From: Nocardia sp. alder85J
GTDB lineage: Bacteria; Actinomycetota; Actinomycetes; Mycobacteriales; Mycobacteriaceae
Reading direction: 5' to 3'
Assembly (NCBI RefSeq): GCF_020176955.2
Contig: NZ_JAIUCZ020000014.1
Location: 124,001-188,000, forward strand
DNA: 64,000 bases
A program made the position numbers and the translations under genes. Below the pieces are notes generated by a model. That model saw only the letters and a program-made list of their open reading frames with translations, was not told the origin of the DNA and did not search any database. Below, piece after piece: positions 38,505 to 46,781 of the stretch (within the stretch, counting starts at the first letter, position 1; each line of letters starts with the position of its first letter).

Positions 38505-39182
38505 GTGACCGGCAGCGCCTCCTTCCCCCGGCACCGCGACGACTCACCGCCAGGAGCTGCTGGTGAGGCGGTGATCGGGTCGATCACCGTGCCGCCGCGG
38601 TCGCGGCGCGCGCCGGTGCGGCGGACACCGTTCCCGTTGACCGGCGCACATCCGCCGCTGTTCGCCGTCGTGGCTGCCCACGGTGGGGCGGGCGCGACGA
38701 CGCTGGCGCGGTGGTGGGCGCATGCCGCCGACGGTGGCCGTGCCTGGCCCGGGTCGCCGGACACCACGCAACGTGTTGTGCTGGCAGCCCGCACCTGTAT
38801 GCCGGGGTTGGTCGCGGCGGCGGACCGGTTACGGGAATGGCGGGCCGGGCTGACACCGGGCGGTGTGACAGTGACCGCACTGGTATTGACGCCGGTGCGG
38901 CCGGGCCGGCTCCCCGCGTCGGTGCGACGTTACCGCGACACCATCACCGACCTGCTCGACCCGGCCGCCGTGTTCAACCTCGGCTGGCACGACGAGTTGA
39001 TCGCGCTCGAACCCGGCGACCTCGCGGTCTACACCCCGTTCGATCCCCTGCCGAGGCACAGGCGGTGGCGCGGTGTACCGGCGTTGACCGTGTCCGCACC
39101 GATCGAGGCAGCGCGGGCCGGGGCTGCAATCACCGCACTCATCGCCGCCTCGCGCCGACTGCCTTCCACCCACGAATCATGA
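38505..39182 (+). CDS. DUF6668-like P-loop protein of the secretion operon
   Basis: This 225-aa protein starts VTGSASFPRHRD at a GTG. It carries FAVVAAHGGAGATTLARWW (residues about 50-68), a deviant ParA/MinD-like Walker A, and VVLAARTCMPGLVAAADRL with VTALVLTPVRPGRLPASVRR. Such proteins accompany actinobacterial type IV secretion loci and may position the machine or act like a degenerate ParA ATPase. The usual Walker A lysine pair is not complete (GGAGATT), so ATP use is doubtful. It is closely spaced with both neighbours. Confidence 0.7.
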   Translation: MTGSASFPRHRDDSPPGAAGEAVIGSITVPPRSRRAPVRRTPFPLTGAHPPLFAVVAAHGGAGATTLARWWAHAADGGRAWPGSPDTTQRVVLAARTCMPGLVAAADRLREWRAGLTPGGVTVTALVLTPVRPGRLPASVRRYRDTITDLLDPAAVFNLGWHDELIALEPGDLAVYTPFDPLPRHRRWRGVPALTVSAPIEAARAGAAITALIAASRRLPSTHES

Positions 39183-39192
39183 AGGGACACCC

Positions 39193-39498
39193 ATGTTTTC
39201 CTCACCAAGCCTGTACACCACCGATCTCACCGCTGCGGTCATGGTGCACGGCGACATCAATGTGCGGCCGACCCCGCCCCCGGGTTCGCAAGGGCTGCTG
39301 AACATCGTGAACTGGCTGGCGTGGGGATCGATGGTCGCCGGGATCGCGGCCTTGATCTACGCGGGCGGGAAATTCGGTTGGGAGAGGATGCACGGGGGCG
39401 CCATGGAATCGCCGAAGATCGTGTTCTTCGCGCTGATCGGTGGCGTCCTCATGACCTCGGCGGGGGCGATCATGAACGCTGTGGTGTCGGCCCAGTGA
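39193..39498 (+). CDS. Small two-span membrane protein, VirB2/TrbC- or TcpD-like
   Basis: This 101-aa protein has two membrane segments (LAWGSMVAGIAALIYAGGKF and IVFFALIGGVLMTSAGAIMN) separated by a short charged loop (GWERMHGGAMESP). Size, topology and position at the head of the secretion genes fit a pilin-like VirB2/TrbC subunit or the TcpD-type small protein. The stop codon overlaps the next start (GTGA). Identification rests on context and topology. Confidence 0.65.
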   Translation: MFSSPSLYTTDLTAAVMVHGDINVRPTPPPGSQGLLNIVNWLAWGSMVAGIAALIYAGGKFGWERMHGGAMESPKIVFFALIGGVLMTSAGAIMNAVVSAQ

Positions 39499-39761
39499 CG
39501 CCTACGATCCTCCCGGGTTCCGTTGTGGTGGTGGCGAAGCCGTTGCCAGCAGATGTATCGGCACCACTGTTGCAGGTGCTCGGCTGGGCGGGCTGGATCG
39601 TGTGCGTGCTGTGCATCGCCCGGATCCTCTGGGCCGCCGCGCTGCTGGCGTTCCGCAGCCATCGCGACGACAGCGTCGAAGGACTATTCGGCGCGGTGAT
39701 CGGTGGCGTCGTCGTCGGCTCGGCCGGGCTGATCGCCGGAGCCCTCTACGCCCCACTCTGA
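39495..39761 (+). CDS. Small two-span membrane protein of the secretion operon
   Basis: This 88-aa protein starts VTPTILPGSVVVV at a GTG within the stop of the preceding gene. Two membrane segments (VLGWAGWIVCVLCIARILWA and LFGAVIGGVVVGSAGLIAGA) flank a loop FRSHRDDSVEG. Its layout mirrors the preceding gene, so the two may be paired subunits of the transfer channel. No family motif is recognisable. Confidence 0.65.
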   Translation: MTPTILPGSVVVVAKPLPADVSAPLLQVLGWAGWIVCVLCIARILWAAALLAFRSHRDDSVEGLFGAVIGGVVVGSAGLIAGALYAPL

Positions 39762-39808
39762 CCGCCCTCCCACGCACCTGTCCATCACATGCACTTCAGG
39801 GAAACACG

Positions 39809-40441
39809 ATGTCCCCCACACGAATCCGAGCCGATCGGCTCACGATCCCGATACTGCTTGCCACTGTCGTGGCGTGGTCGGCGACCGGCTGCGGACACGA
39901 CACCCGCTACGTGGCTGCGCCCACCGGTGTCGATGTACACGCGGTCCCCACGCATGTGCGGTGGACGGACTTCCAAGGCGTGCAAGTCCCGGGCGCGGAT
40001 CAAGGCCCCGCCGTCGTCAGTGGCCCCGTGGCTACCGGCTACCGGCGTACTCCGGCGGGGGCGGCGCTGGCGGCGATCGGGACCACGATCCGCATGTCGG
40101 TTGCCGACGACACTCAATATCGGCTGGTGGGGCGTCTACTGGCGGCCGGTCCCGGACGCGACGCATGGGCAGTGGCCCGCATTCGGCTGTCGATCCGCGG
40201 CCCCGTCCCTGCCGGGACGGCACCGCAGGTTCTCGGCTACCGGCTGACCGGCTGGAGCCCGGACAGCGATGGCGTCGTGATCTACACCCGCCAGCACGAC
40301 GGGTCGCTGACGGCCAATTCCGCCACCGTCGTCTGGAGCGACGGCGACTGGAAGCTCGCCCTACCGGCCCCGCCCGCAGGCGGCCTCGTGACCGCAGTGA
40401 CCGCGACACCCCCGGACATGGTCCTCCTCCCCCAGCCCTGA
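39809..40441 (+). CDS. Putative lipoprotein of the secretion operon
   Basis: This 210-aa protein has a signal sequence MSPTRIRADRLTIPILLATV ending VAWSATGC, where the Cys (about residue 28) can be lipidated. The mature part contains YRRTPAGAALAAIGTTIRMS and a strand-rich end (VIYTRQHDGSLTANSATVVW). The motif around YRRTPAGAALA resembles FSDTPQGAGLAA of the next gene, so the two are distant relatives. It lies between the small membrane proteins and the large secretion genes, and probably acts outside the membrane. Confidence 0.75.
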   Translation: MSPTRIRADRLTIPILLATVVAWSATGCGHDTRYVAAPTGVDVHAVPTHVRWTDFQGVQVPGADQGPAVVSGPVATGYRRTPAGAALAAIGTTIRMSVADDTQYRLVGRLLAAGPGRDAWAVARIRLSIRGPVPAGTAPQVLGYRLTGWSPDSDGVVIYTRQHDGSLTANSATVVWSDGDWKLALPAPPAGGLVTAVTATPPDMVLLPQP

Positions 40442-40461
40442 CCAGAGAGGCACCCCTCGTC

Positions 40462-41256
40462 ATGAACATGCGCGCCCCACGCTGGCTGCTGCCGGCGGTC
40501 GCGGTCCTGATCCTGCTGCTCGCTGCCGTCACCTCGACGATCGGCGCACGACACGACACCGGTCCGGCAGTAGTGTCGCCGGTGACCGGCTCGGCGCCAA
40601 CGGTGTCGTTCGTGCCGGGCGCACGGCCCGGGTTCGGGTTGCCCACCACCGACGGGTTCGGGACACGGCTGGATACCCCGGTCGACCCGCAAGGGATCGT
40701 GCTGCCGCAGGACCCGGGTCAGCGACCGGATCCGGTGCTGGGGCCGTTCTATTTGCGCGCCGCGCCGGCGGGGATGGTGTGGGAACGCGGCTGGGGCACT
40801 GCGGCGTTGCCGTTCTCGATCAGCGACGGCCCCCGCCAGGTGCGTGACGGGGTCGCGTCCGGGTTCTCCGACACGCCGCAGGGCGCCGGTCTGGCGGCGT
40901 GGGATGCGTTCGCGCGGGCCCTGGCCGCGCCAGAGGGTATGTGGCAGCAGGTGGTCGCGCAGCGGTTCACCGATGGCGGGGAGCCGTTGGTGGATCGCTT
41001 CGCTGCCAGTCGCGCCGACAACCCGGACACCGGCCGCAATCTCGTGGTACCGGCCGGGTTCCGGATCCACCCGGACTATCGCCCGGACTTCGCCGTGGTC
41101 GACATCGCCGTCCGCACCCCCTCGGCGATCGCCTACAGCAGCTGGCCGATGGCATGGACCGGCGGCGACTGGCGGGTCCGCGTCGACGACATCGACGCCC
41201 TCTGGCAACCGGCCACCGCGGTGACCTCGCTGGCAGATTTCGGGGTCTGGCAATGA
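40462..41256 (+). CDS. Membrane-anchored extracytoplasmic secretion component, DUF8175-like
   Basis: This 264-aa protein has one N-terminal membrane segment (WLLPAVAVLILLLAAVTSTI) and a large outer domain. This includes GPFYLRAAPAGMVWERGWGT, ASGFSDTPQGAGLAAWDAFA, a helix EGMWQQVVAQRF and a closing MAWTGGDWRVRVDDIDALW. Proteins of this shape are found in actinobacterial type IV loci with SCO6880 and VirB4 genes. The stop overlaps the next start (ATGA). Function: probably structural, outside the membrane; inferred. Confidence 0.7.
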   Translation: MNMRAPRWLLPAVAVLILLLAAVTSTIGARHDTGPAVVSPVTGSAPTVSFVPGARPGFGLPTTDGFGTRLDTPVDPQGIVLPQDPGQRPDPVLGPFYLRAAPAGMVWERGWGTAALPFSISDGPRQVRDGVASGFSDTPQGAGLAAWDAFARALAAPEGMWQQVVAQRFTDGGEPLVDRFAASRADNPDTGRNLVVPAGFRIHPDYRPDFAVVDIAVRTPSAIAYSSWPMAWTGGDWRVRVDDIDALWQPATAVTSLADFGVWQ

Positions 41257-42710
41257 CATTCCCCTCGATACGCACCGTCACAAGGATCACTATCGCCGTC
41301 ACCGTACCGGGAGCCGGTATGCTGTGTGCCGGCCAGGTGCGCGCGGCCCCGGGCAATACTGTCGCGCCTCCTTCGGGGTCTCCGGCGCCGCACAGTGGGT
41401 TGTGTGATCTGCCGGGTGCGATCGGCACGGCCTGTGACGGGTTGAAGAAGGTGGTGACCGACGCGGGTGGCAACGCGACCGGTCAGATCGTGTCGTCGGC
41501 GTTCGATGCGATGGTCAAATCGTTGTTGCGGGGGCTGGCGAAAGCACTGGAATGGTGCCTGGACTGGTGGATCACGCTGCCGTCGCCTGCGTTGGCCGAC
41601 CCGGCCACCGGTGCCCCGGGACCGGTGCTGACCGCGGTCCGTGAGTACACCGGTGACCTGCAACTGTTGTTGATGACCGGCGCGATCATCGTGACCGGCG
41701 CCCGGCTGGCGATGGCCCGCCGCGGCGGGCTGGTGGCCGAAACCCAGGAAACGTTCCTGGTGTTCGCGCGCGCGGTCCTCGCGTCGTGGATGTTCGCCGC
41801 GCTGGTCGCGGTCGGCACCCGGTTCGGGGACGCATTCAGTACCTGGGTGATCACCGACGCCACCAACAACGACGCCTCGACCGCGGTGAAGAACATGGTC
41901 AACGCCGACCTCGCCTCCCCCAGCAACGGATTGGGGTCCGGGGCGATGTTCCTCGTCGCGATTCTCGGCGTTATCGGTGCCCTGCTGCAACTGGTGCTGC
42001 TGGTCATCCGCCAGGCCCTGCTGATCGTTGTCGTCGCGTTGATCCCGGTCGCTGCGTCGGCGGCCGGCACCGGGCCCGGCTCCCAAGCCTACAAACGCCT
42101 GGTGTCCTGGTCGCTGGCGTTCATGCTCTACAAGCCCGTCGGCGCGCTGGTGTATGTGGTCGCGTTCAGCGCCGGGAGCCGACCCGGCAGCGACCCGCAG
42201 CAGACGCTGCTGAGCTTGATCCTGCTGGCACTGGTCTCGCTGGTACTGCCCGCGATCATCCGGCTGGTCGCTCCCGCGGTCGCCACGATGGGCGGCAGCA
42301 GCATGGGCATGATCGCCGCCGGAGCCGTCGGCGCCGGCATCGGCCACGCCATCGGCAGCCGCGGCGCAAACAGCAGCGGCAGTGAGAGTTCCGGTGCCCG
42401 ACCGGTCGACGAACACTCGGGCGGCCCAGGTGCCGCCGACAGCGGCGGTGGCCGATGGAGTGGTCGCCCAACCGGCGGCGGCTCAGCTACCGACAGCGGT
42501 GCCGCCACGTCGGCACCACAGGCGACCGCCGGGACCGGTGGTGCGAAGGCCACGGCCGCTGGTGCCGGTGGGGAGGCTGCGGCCGGGGCGGGCGCCGCCG
42601 CCGGTCCGATGGGGGCGGCGGCGTCCGCGGCGGTCGAGACCGGCAAGAAGCTGTACGGCGGGATGAACGAAGCGGCAACGCCGGATCCTGGTGACGAGGT
42701 GCCGCAGTGA
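41253..42710 (+). CDS. VirB6/TrbL-like polytopic channel protein
   Basis: This 485-aa protein has a signal-like N-terminus, a Cys-containing segment (GLCDLPGAIGTACDGLKKVV) and six or more membrane helices between residues about 110 and 360 (LQLLLMTGAIIVTGARLAMA, FLVAILGVIGALLQLVLLVI, LLSLILLALVSLVLPAIIRL). A Gly/Ser/Ala-rich tail of about 120 residues follows. It fits the VirB6/TrbL inner-membrane channel of type IV secretion systems. ATGA and GTGA overlaps tie it to both neighbours. Confidence 0.82.
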   Translation: MTFPSIRTVTRITIAVTVPGAGMLCAGQVRAAPGNTVAPPSGSPAPHSGLCDLPGAIGTACDGLKKVVTDAGGNATGQIVSSAFDAMVKSLLRGLAKALEWCLDWWITLPSPALADPATGAPGPVLTAVREYTGDLQLLLMTGAIIVTGARLAMARRGGLVAETQETFLVFARAVLASWMFAALVAVGTRFGDAFSTWVITDATNNDASTAVKNMVNADLASPSNGLGSGAMFLVAILGVIGALLQLVLLVIRQALLIVVVALIPVAASAAGTGPGSQAYKRLVSWSLAFMLYKPVGALVYVVAFSAGSRPGSDPQQTLLSLILLALVSLVLPAIIRLVAPAVATMGGSSMGMIAAGAVGAGIGHAIGSRGANSSGSESSGARPVDEHSGGPGAADSGGGRWSGRPTGGGSATDSGAATSAPQATAGTGGAKATAAGAGGEAAAGAGAAAGPMGAAASAAVETGKKLYGGMNEAATPDPGDEVPQ

Positions 42711-44170
42711 CCGCGCGGCTGTACGGGCGGTGGGAGAAGCCGCGGTCGGCCGGGTTCTTCGGCATGACGTTCGGGGTGTCGATGGTCGGGATCGGGCTGG
42801 TGATCGCCGTGATGATCGGCTACCTGATCACCCGGTCGCTGCCGGTGACCGGGCTGCAGATCCTCGCCTCCGCTGCCGTGTTCACCCCGATGGTGATCAC
42901 CCGCAACGGACGCACCGGCTGGGAGATCCTGCTGCTGCGTACCCAATTCGCCATGGCCGGAGTCCGCGGGGAACAGGTGTATCGTGCCGGCCGGTTCTCC
43001 CTGATCCCCGGAACCAGCCGGTTACCTGGCTTGGCCGCGGATTCCCAGCTGACCGAATACGAGACCCCCGGCGGTCAGCGGTTCGGGTTGATCCACCTCC
43101 GCCGCACCGACCACTACACGGTCGTGTTGCGTGTCCTGCCCGCCGGGGAGGAACTGGTCGACCAAGCCCAGATCGATTCCTGGGTCGACGGCTACGGTCA
43201 GTTCCTCGCCGCGCAGGGACGCAGCGGCGATGTCGTCGCCGTCACCAGTGTCTGCGAAACAGTCCGCGAGACCCGGCTCAAGCAACGCCGCGAAGTCGCA
43301 CGCCTGGTCCGCGAGAACGCGCCAGCGTATGCGGCGACGGTGATGCGGGAAGCCGCCGCCGTGGCCGGTGGGCGGGTGCGCATCGAGGCCCGGATCGCGA
43401 TCACCTACCGGGCCCGCGGCAAGCTGCGTCGCAACCAGCCCGAGCAGGCCCGCGAGATCGCGCAACGCCTGCAAGGAGTCCTGTCACAGCTGGCTCGCGC
43501 GGGACTGCCCGCCGCCCCGATGCCGGCGTGGGAGTTACTGGGACTGGTGCGGTCCCGCTTCGATATCGCCGCCCAGGACAACATCGAAGCCGCCGGGCCG
43601 TCGATCAGCGACACGCAATCGTGGGACACCGTCGGACCGGTGTCGGCGCTGGACCGGTGGGACCACTATGTGCACGACGCGGCCCGTTCGGTCACCTGGG
43701 AAATGGACACCGCCCCTCTCGGCGCGATCAGCGAGAACGTGCTGAAAGCGCTGCTGGAACCGCGCGCCGACCTGCCCCGCAAACGGGTCGCGGTGGTGTA
43801 CCGGCTGCATTCCGCCGCGGAAGCGACCGAGATCGTCGACAGCGACTTCCGCGACGCGCTGGCCGCCGAGCAGACCGAACCCGGCGGCATCGCCAGCGCT
43901 GCCGCCAGCATCCGTGTCGACAACACCAAAGCCGCCCGCCAGGAACAAGCCCGCGGCGCCGGACTGACCCGCTTTGGTCTGCTCGTCACCGCCACCGCCC
44001 GCCTCGACGACGACATGCCCGTGATCGCCGCCTCGATCGAATCCCTGTCCGCCGCGTCACGACTGACACTGCGACGCTGCTACGGCTACCAGGCCTCCGC
44101 CTTCGCCGCCTCGCTGGGGATCGGCGTCATTCTCCCGGAGCACAGCTCGATCTCGAAGCGGCTGACATGA
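42707..44170 (+). CDS. SCO6880-family type IV secretion protein
   Basis: This 487-aa protein starts VTARLYGRWEKPRSAGFFG at a GTG. Two membrane segments near the N-terminus (VSMVGIGLVIAVMIGYLITR, TGLQILASAAVFTPMVITRN) precede a large cytoplasmic domain. That domain includes QRFGLIHLRRTDHYTVVLRV, a helical VTSVCETVRETRLKQRREVA and ASRLTLRRCYGYQASAFAAS. This is the layout of SCO6880-like proteins, which replace VirB3/PrgI plus the N-part of VirB4 and always occur next to a VirB4-like ATPase in actinobacteria. It overlaps both neighbours by 4 bp. Confidence 0.85.
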   Translation: MTARLYGRWEKPRSAGFFGMTFGVSMVGIGLVIAVMIGYLITRSLPVTGLQILASAAVFTPMVITRNGRTGWEILLLRTQFAMAGVRGEQVYRAGRFSLIPGTSRLPGLAADSQLTEYETPGGQRFGLIHLRRTDHYTVVLRVLPAGEELVDQAQIDSWVDGYGQFLAAQGRSGDVVAVTSVCETVRETRLKQRREVARLVRENAPAYAATVMREAAAVAGGRVRIEARIAITYRARGKLRRNQPEQAREIAQRLQGVLSQLARAGLPAAPMPAWELLGLVRSRFDIAAQDNIEAAGPSISDTQSWDTVGPVSALDRWDHYVHDAARSVTWEMDTAPLGAISENVLKALLEPRADLPRKRVAVVYRLHSAAEATEIVDSDFRDALAAEQTEPGGIASAAASIRVDNTKAARQEQARGAGLTRFGLLVTATARLDDDMPVIAASIESLSAASRLTLRRCYGYQASAFAASLGIGVILPEHSSISKRLT

Positions 44171-45882
44171 GCCCGGACGATCGGGCAATGACTGGCCGCA
44201 CGGTGCGCACGACCCGCACCGGCGGGATCACGGTCATGACACCGCGCTACCGGGCCGAAACCGAGCAGACTGCCGCGGCCGGGGGCGTAGCGGGCTGGTG
44301 GGCGCGCCGGCTGCTCGACAGCGACGACCACCGCCGCCAGACCGCGGCCCGGCGCGTCGGCGACACTCACCGGGACCGTTTCGCCCGTGAGACGGCCGCG
44401 CTGACCGACCGTGGGTACGCCGGTCCCGGTGGCGGCCGCGCGGCGGTGGTGCCCTCGACACCGGAATGGCGGTCCACCACCACCCAGGTCGCCGGGCTGT
44501 GGCCGTTCGCCGTCGGCGCCAGCGCACCCGTGATCGGAGTCCCCGTCGGCGCGCACTACGTGACCGGCGGCCCGGTCCACTTCGACCCGATGTCGTGGTT
44601 CCTGCGCGGATTCCTCACCGCCCCCATCGCGTTCGTCCTCGCACTCAACGGCTACGGCAAAAGCTCCCTGATCCGCCGCATCGTCACCGGTGCGGTCGCC
44701 GCCGGCGAAACAGTCCTCTGCCTCGGCGACACCAAACCCGACTACCGCGACCTCGTCGGCCTGCTCGGCGGGCAGATCGTCGACATCGGCTACGGCCACG
44801 GCACCCTCAATCCCCTCGCCGTCGGGGCCCTCGGCACAATCGCCGACCGGCTCCCCGACCCCGATATGCGCCGCCGGGTCGCCGCCCGTGTACTCGCCGG
44901 GCAGGTCACCATCGTCGCGGGGCTCATCGAACTCGTGCGCGGCGCGCGGGTCGCCGACTACGAGGAAACCCTCATCGCGGCCGGACTGCGCGCTTTGTAC
45001 ACCACCGGCGGGTTCACCGCCGCCCATCCGCCGCTGCTGGTCGATCTGCTGGCCGTGATCGCCACCGGCGGCGACGAGATGCGCCGCTTCGCCGAAGAAG
45101 ACGACGAGGCCGCCTATCGGGCCGGCACGAAAACGCTGCGCCGGTCCCTGCGGGCGTTGTGCGAGGGACCGTTCGGGGAAGTGTTCAACGGGCACACCAC
45201 AATCCCGCTGGACGTCTCCACACCTGCGGTATGTGTCGACGTGTCATGGATCCCCGAAGGGGACACGAAACTCTTGGCCGCGGTGCTCATGGTCTGCTGG
45301 AGCGAGGGATTCGGAGCGATCGCTGCCGCCCACACCCTCGCCGACGCCGGACTGGCTCCGAAACGCACCTTCGAGGTCGTAATGGACGAAATCTGGCGGG
45401 TCCTCGGCGCCGGCGAGCACATGATCGACCGCGTCGACGCGCTCACCCGCCTCAACCGCGCCCTCGGCACCGGCCTGATCATGTGCAGCCACACCATCAA
45501 AGACCTCGCCTCCTTCGAATCCCCCGCCTCCGGGCACAAGGCCCTCGGCTTTCTGGAAAGAGCGCGCGCCAAGATCATCGGCCCCGTCCCGCCCGACGAA
45601 GTCGAACGCCTCCGCGCGGTGGTGTCGTTCTCCGACACCGAGAAAATGCTGCTCACCTCGTGGGCCGCCCCACGCCCGCCCAGCGACGACCTGCTCGACG
45701 AACAGGCCCGCCAGGCACCACCAGGCACGGGGTGTTTCCTGCTGAAGACCGGGGAAGCCGACCAGCCCGGCATCCCCTTCCGCCTGGTCTACACCCCCAC
45801 CGAACGCGCTGCGGGAGTCCACAACACCAACAAGCGGTTCGACGACATCCACAGCACCGTCAGCCCGCCGAGCGAACGGTAG
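44167..45882 (+). CDS. VirB4-like ATPase of the conjugation system
   Basis: This 571-aa ATPase powers assembly or substrate transfer at the inner membrane. Walker A is LALNGYGKSSLIRR (residues about 159-172). Walker B is FEVVMDEIWRVLGAGE (Asp407-Glu408). The RecA-like core continues with ALGTGLIMCSHTIKDLASFE and the closing GTGCFLLKTGEADQPGIPFR. The N-terminal 150 residues lack the full VirB4 N-domain; that part is probably supplied by the SCO6880-like neighbour. It starts within the preceding stop codon (ATGA). Its stop at 45,880-45,882 lies 6 bp before the transposon end, so the insertion left the gene complete. Confidence 0.9.
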   Translation: MSPDDRAMTGRTVRTTRTGGITVMTPRYRAETEQTAAAGGVAGWWARRLLDSDDHRRQTAARRVGDTHRDRFARETAALTDRGYAGPGGGRAAVVPSTPEWRSTTTQVAGLWPFAVGASAPVIGVPVGAHYVTGGPVHFDPMSWFLRGFLTAPIAFVLALNGYGKSSLIRRIVTGAVAAGETVLCLGDTKPDYRDLVGLLGGQIVDIGYGHGTLNPLAVGALGTIADRLPDPDMRRRVAARVLAGQVTIVAGLIELVRGARVADYEETLIAAGLRALYTTGGFTAAHPPLLVDLLAVIATGGDEMRRFAEEDDEAAYRAGTKTLRRSLRALCEGPFGEVFNGHTTIPLDVSTPAVCVDVSWIPEGDTKLLAAVLMVCWSEGFGAIAAAHTLADAGLAPKRTFEVVMDEIWRVLGAGEHMIDRVDALTRLNRALGTGLIMCSHTIKDLASFESPASGHKALGFLERARAKIIGPVPPDEVERLRAVVSFSDTEKMLLTSWAAPRPPSDDLLDEQARQAPPGTGCFLLKTGEADQPGIPFRLVYTPTERAAGVHNTNKRFDDIHSTVSPPSER

Positions 45883-45883
45883 T

Positions 45884-45888
45884 AGTTT
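45884..45888. repeat. Target-site duplication AGTTT, left copy
   Basis: AGTTT directly precedes the left terminal repeat TGTAGGTTCTC. The same five bases follow the right terminal repeat at 52,852-52,856. A 5-bp duplication is the hallmark of Tn7-family transposition. Confidence 0.92.
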
Positions 45889-46016
45889 TGTAGGTTCTCA
45901 TGATTAATTGCGCCTTATCACTTGTTTTGCGCAAATTCTGCGCCTGCGCAAGTTCGGTGAGAATCCTGCCGCGTGCCTCTCGGATGTCGGGTGCTTCTGG
46001 GTGGATGGTCGTCGGC

Positions 46017-46781
46017 ATGACCCAAAACAATGGATTGACAAAGGTTTTCGGCTCTTCGGGCACTGGCTCGGTGAGTGTTCGGTATCGACGCCAGGACGGG
46101 AGGTTTGTGGATATGTCGTTGCGGCAGTTGGACATCGGCGATGTTGTCGCGGGTCTGCCGGTGCGGGAGTTCCGTTCCTACAAGGGGCGACGTCACTACT
46201 CGGGCTGGTACTGGTCGGCGACGACGGGGGGCCACGTCGTGTACGAGAGCCGGTTGGAGTTGGCGAGATTGATTGTCGCTGATCAGGATTCGTCTGTGGT
46301 GGGCATCGCCGCGCAGCCGTTCCTGCTGGAGGGGCCGGACGGTGGGCGTGCGCGTCGGCATGTGCCGGACTTCCTGTTGGCCAGGGCGGACGGCACGGTG
46401 GTGGTGGTCGATGTGAAAGCGGTGTCACGGCTGGACGATCCGACGGTGGTGTCGCAGTTCGCGTGGACGCGGGCGCTGTGCGAGCTGCGGGGCTTCGAGT
46501 TCGAGGTGTGGAGCGGTGCGGACCCGGTCGTGCTGGAGAACCTGCGCTTCCTGGCCGGCTACCGGCGGCCGTCGACGATCGCCGCGGGCCTGGTGAAGGT
46601 GGTGCTGGAGGCGGCGACGGAACCGGTGCGTCTGGCGGAGCTGGAGAAGGGCTTGGCGGTCGCGTGCCGGCGGTGGTCGGTGCGGCCGGTGGTGCTGCAT
46701 TTGCTGTGGTCGGCGCGTTTGACCGCGGATCTGTCGATGCCGTTGGACGGCGCGACCGTGGTGAAGGCGGTGGCGGCGTGA
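46017..46781 (+). CDS. tnsA: TnsA-like transposon endonuclease
   Basis: This 254-aa PD-(D/E)xK nuclease nicks the 5' ends of the transposon, so that together with TnsB it allows cut-and-paste movement. Active-site residues are visible: Glu77 in VVYESRLELARL, Asp118 in RRHVPDFLLA, and Lys134 in VVVVDVKAVS. The C-terminal domain (VRLAELEKGLAVACRRWSVR) resembles the TnsA winged helix that contacts TnsC. The ATG at 46,017 is chosen because upstream in-frame sequence is the transposon end itself. The stop codon overlaps tnsB (GTGA). Confidence 0.88.
   Translation: MTQNNGLTKVFGSSGTGSVSVRYRRQDGRFVDMSLRQLDIGDVVAGLPVREFRSYKGRRHYSGWYWSATTGGHVVYESRLELARLIVADQDSSVVGIAAQPFLLEGPDGGRARRHVPDFLLARADGTVVVVDVKAVSRLDDPTVVSQFAWTRALCELRGFEFEVWSGADPVVLENLRFLAGYRRPSTIAAGLVKVVLEAATEPVRLAELEKGLAVACRRWSVRPVVLHLLWSARLTADLSMPLDGATVVKAVAA

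Noticed and set aside
41133..42416. Long minus-strand frames opposite the secretion genes
   Set aside because: They are His/Asp/Arg-rich shadows of the GC-rich coding strand. The plus-strand genes have family motifs and 4-bp overlaps.
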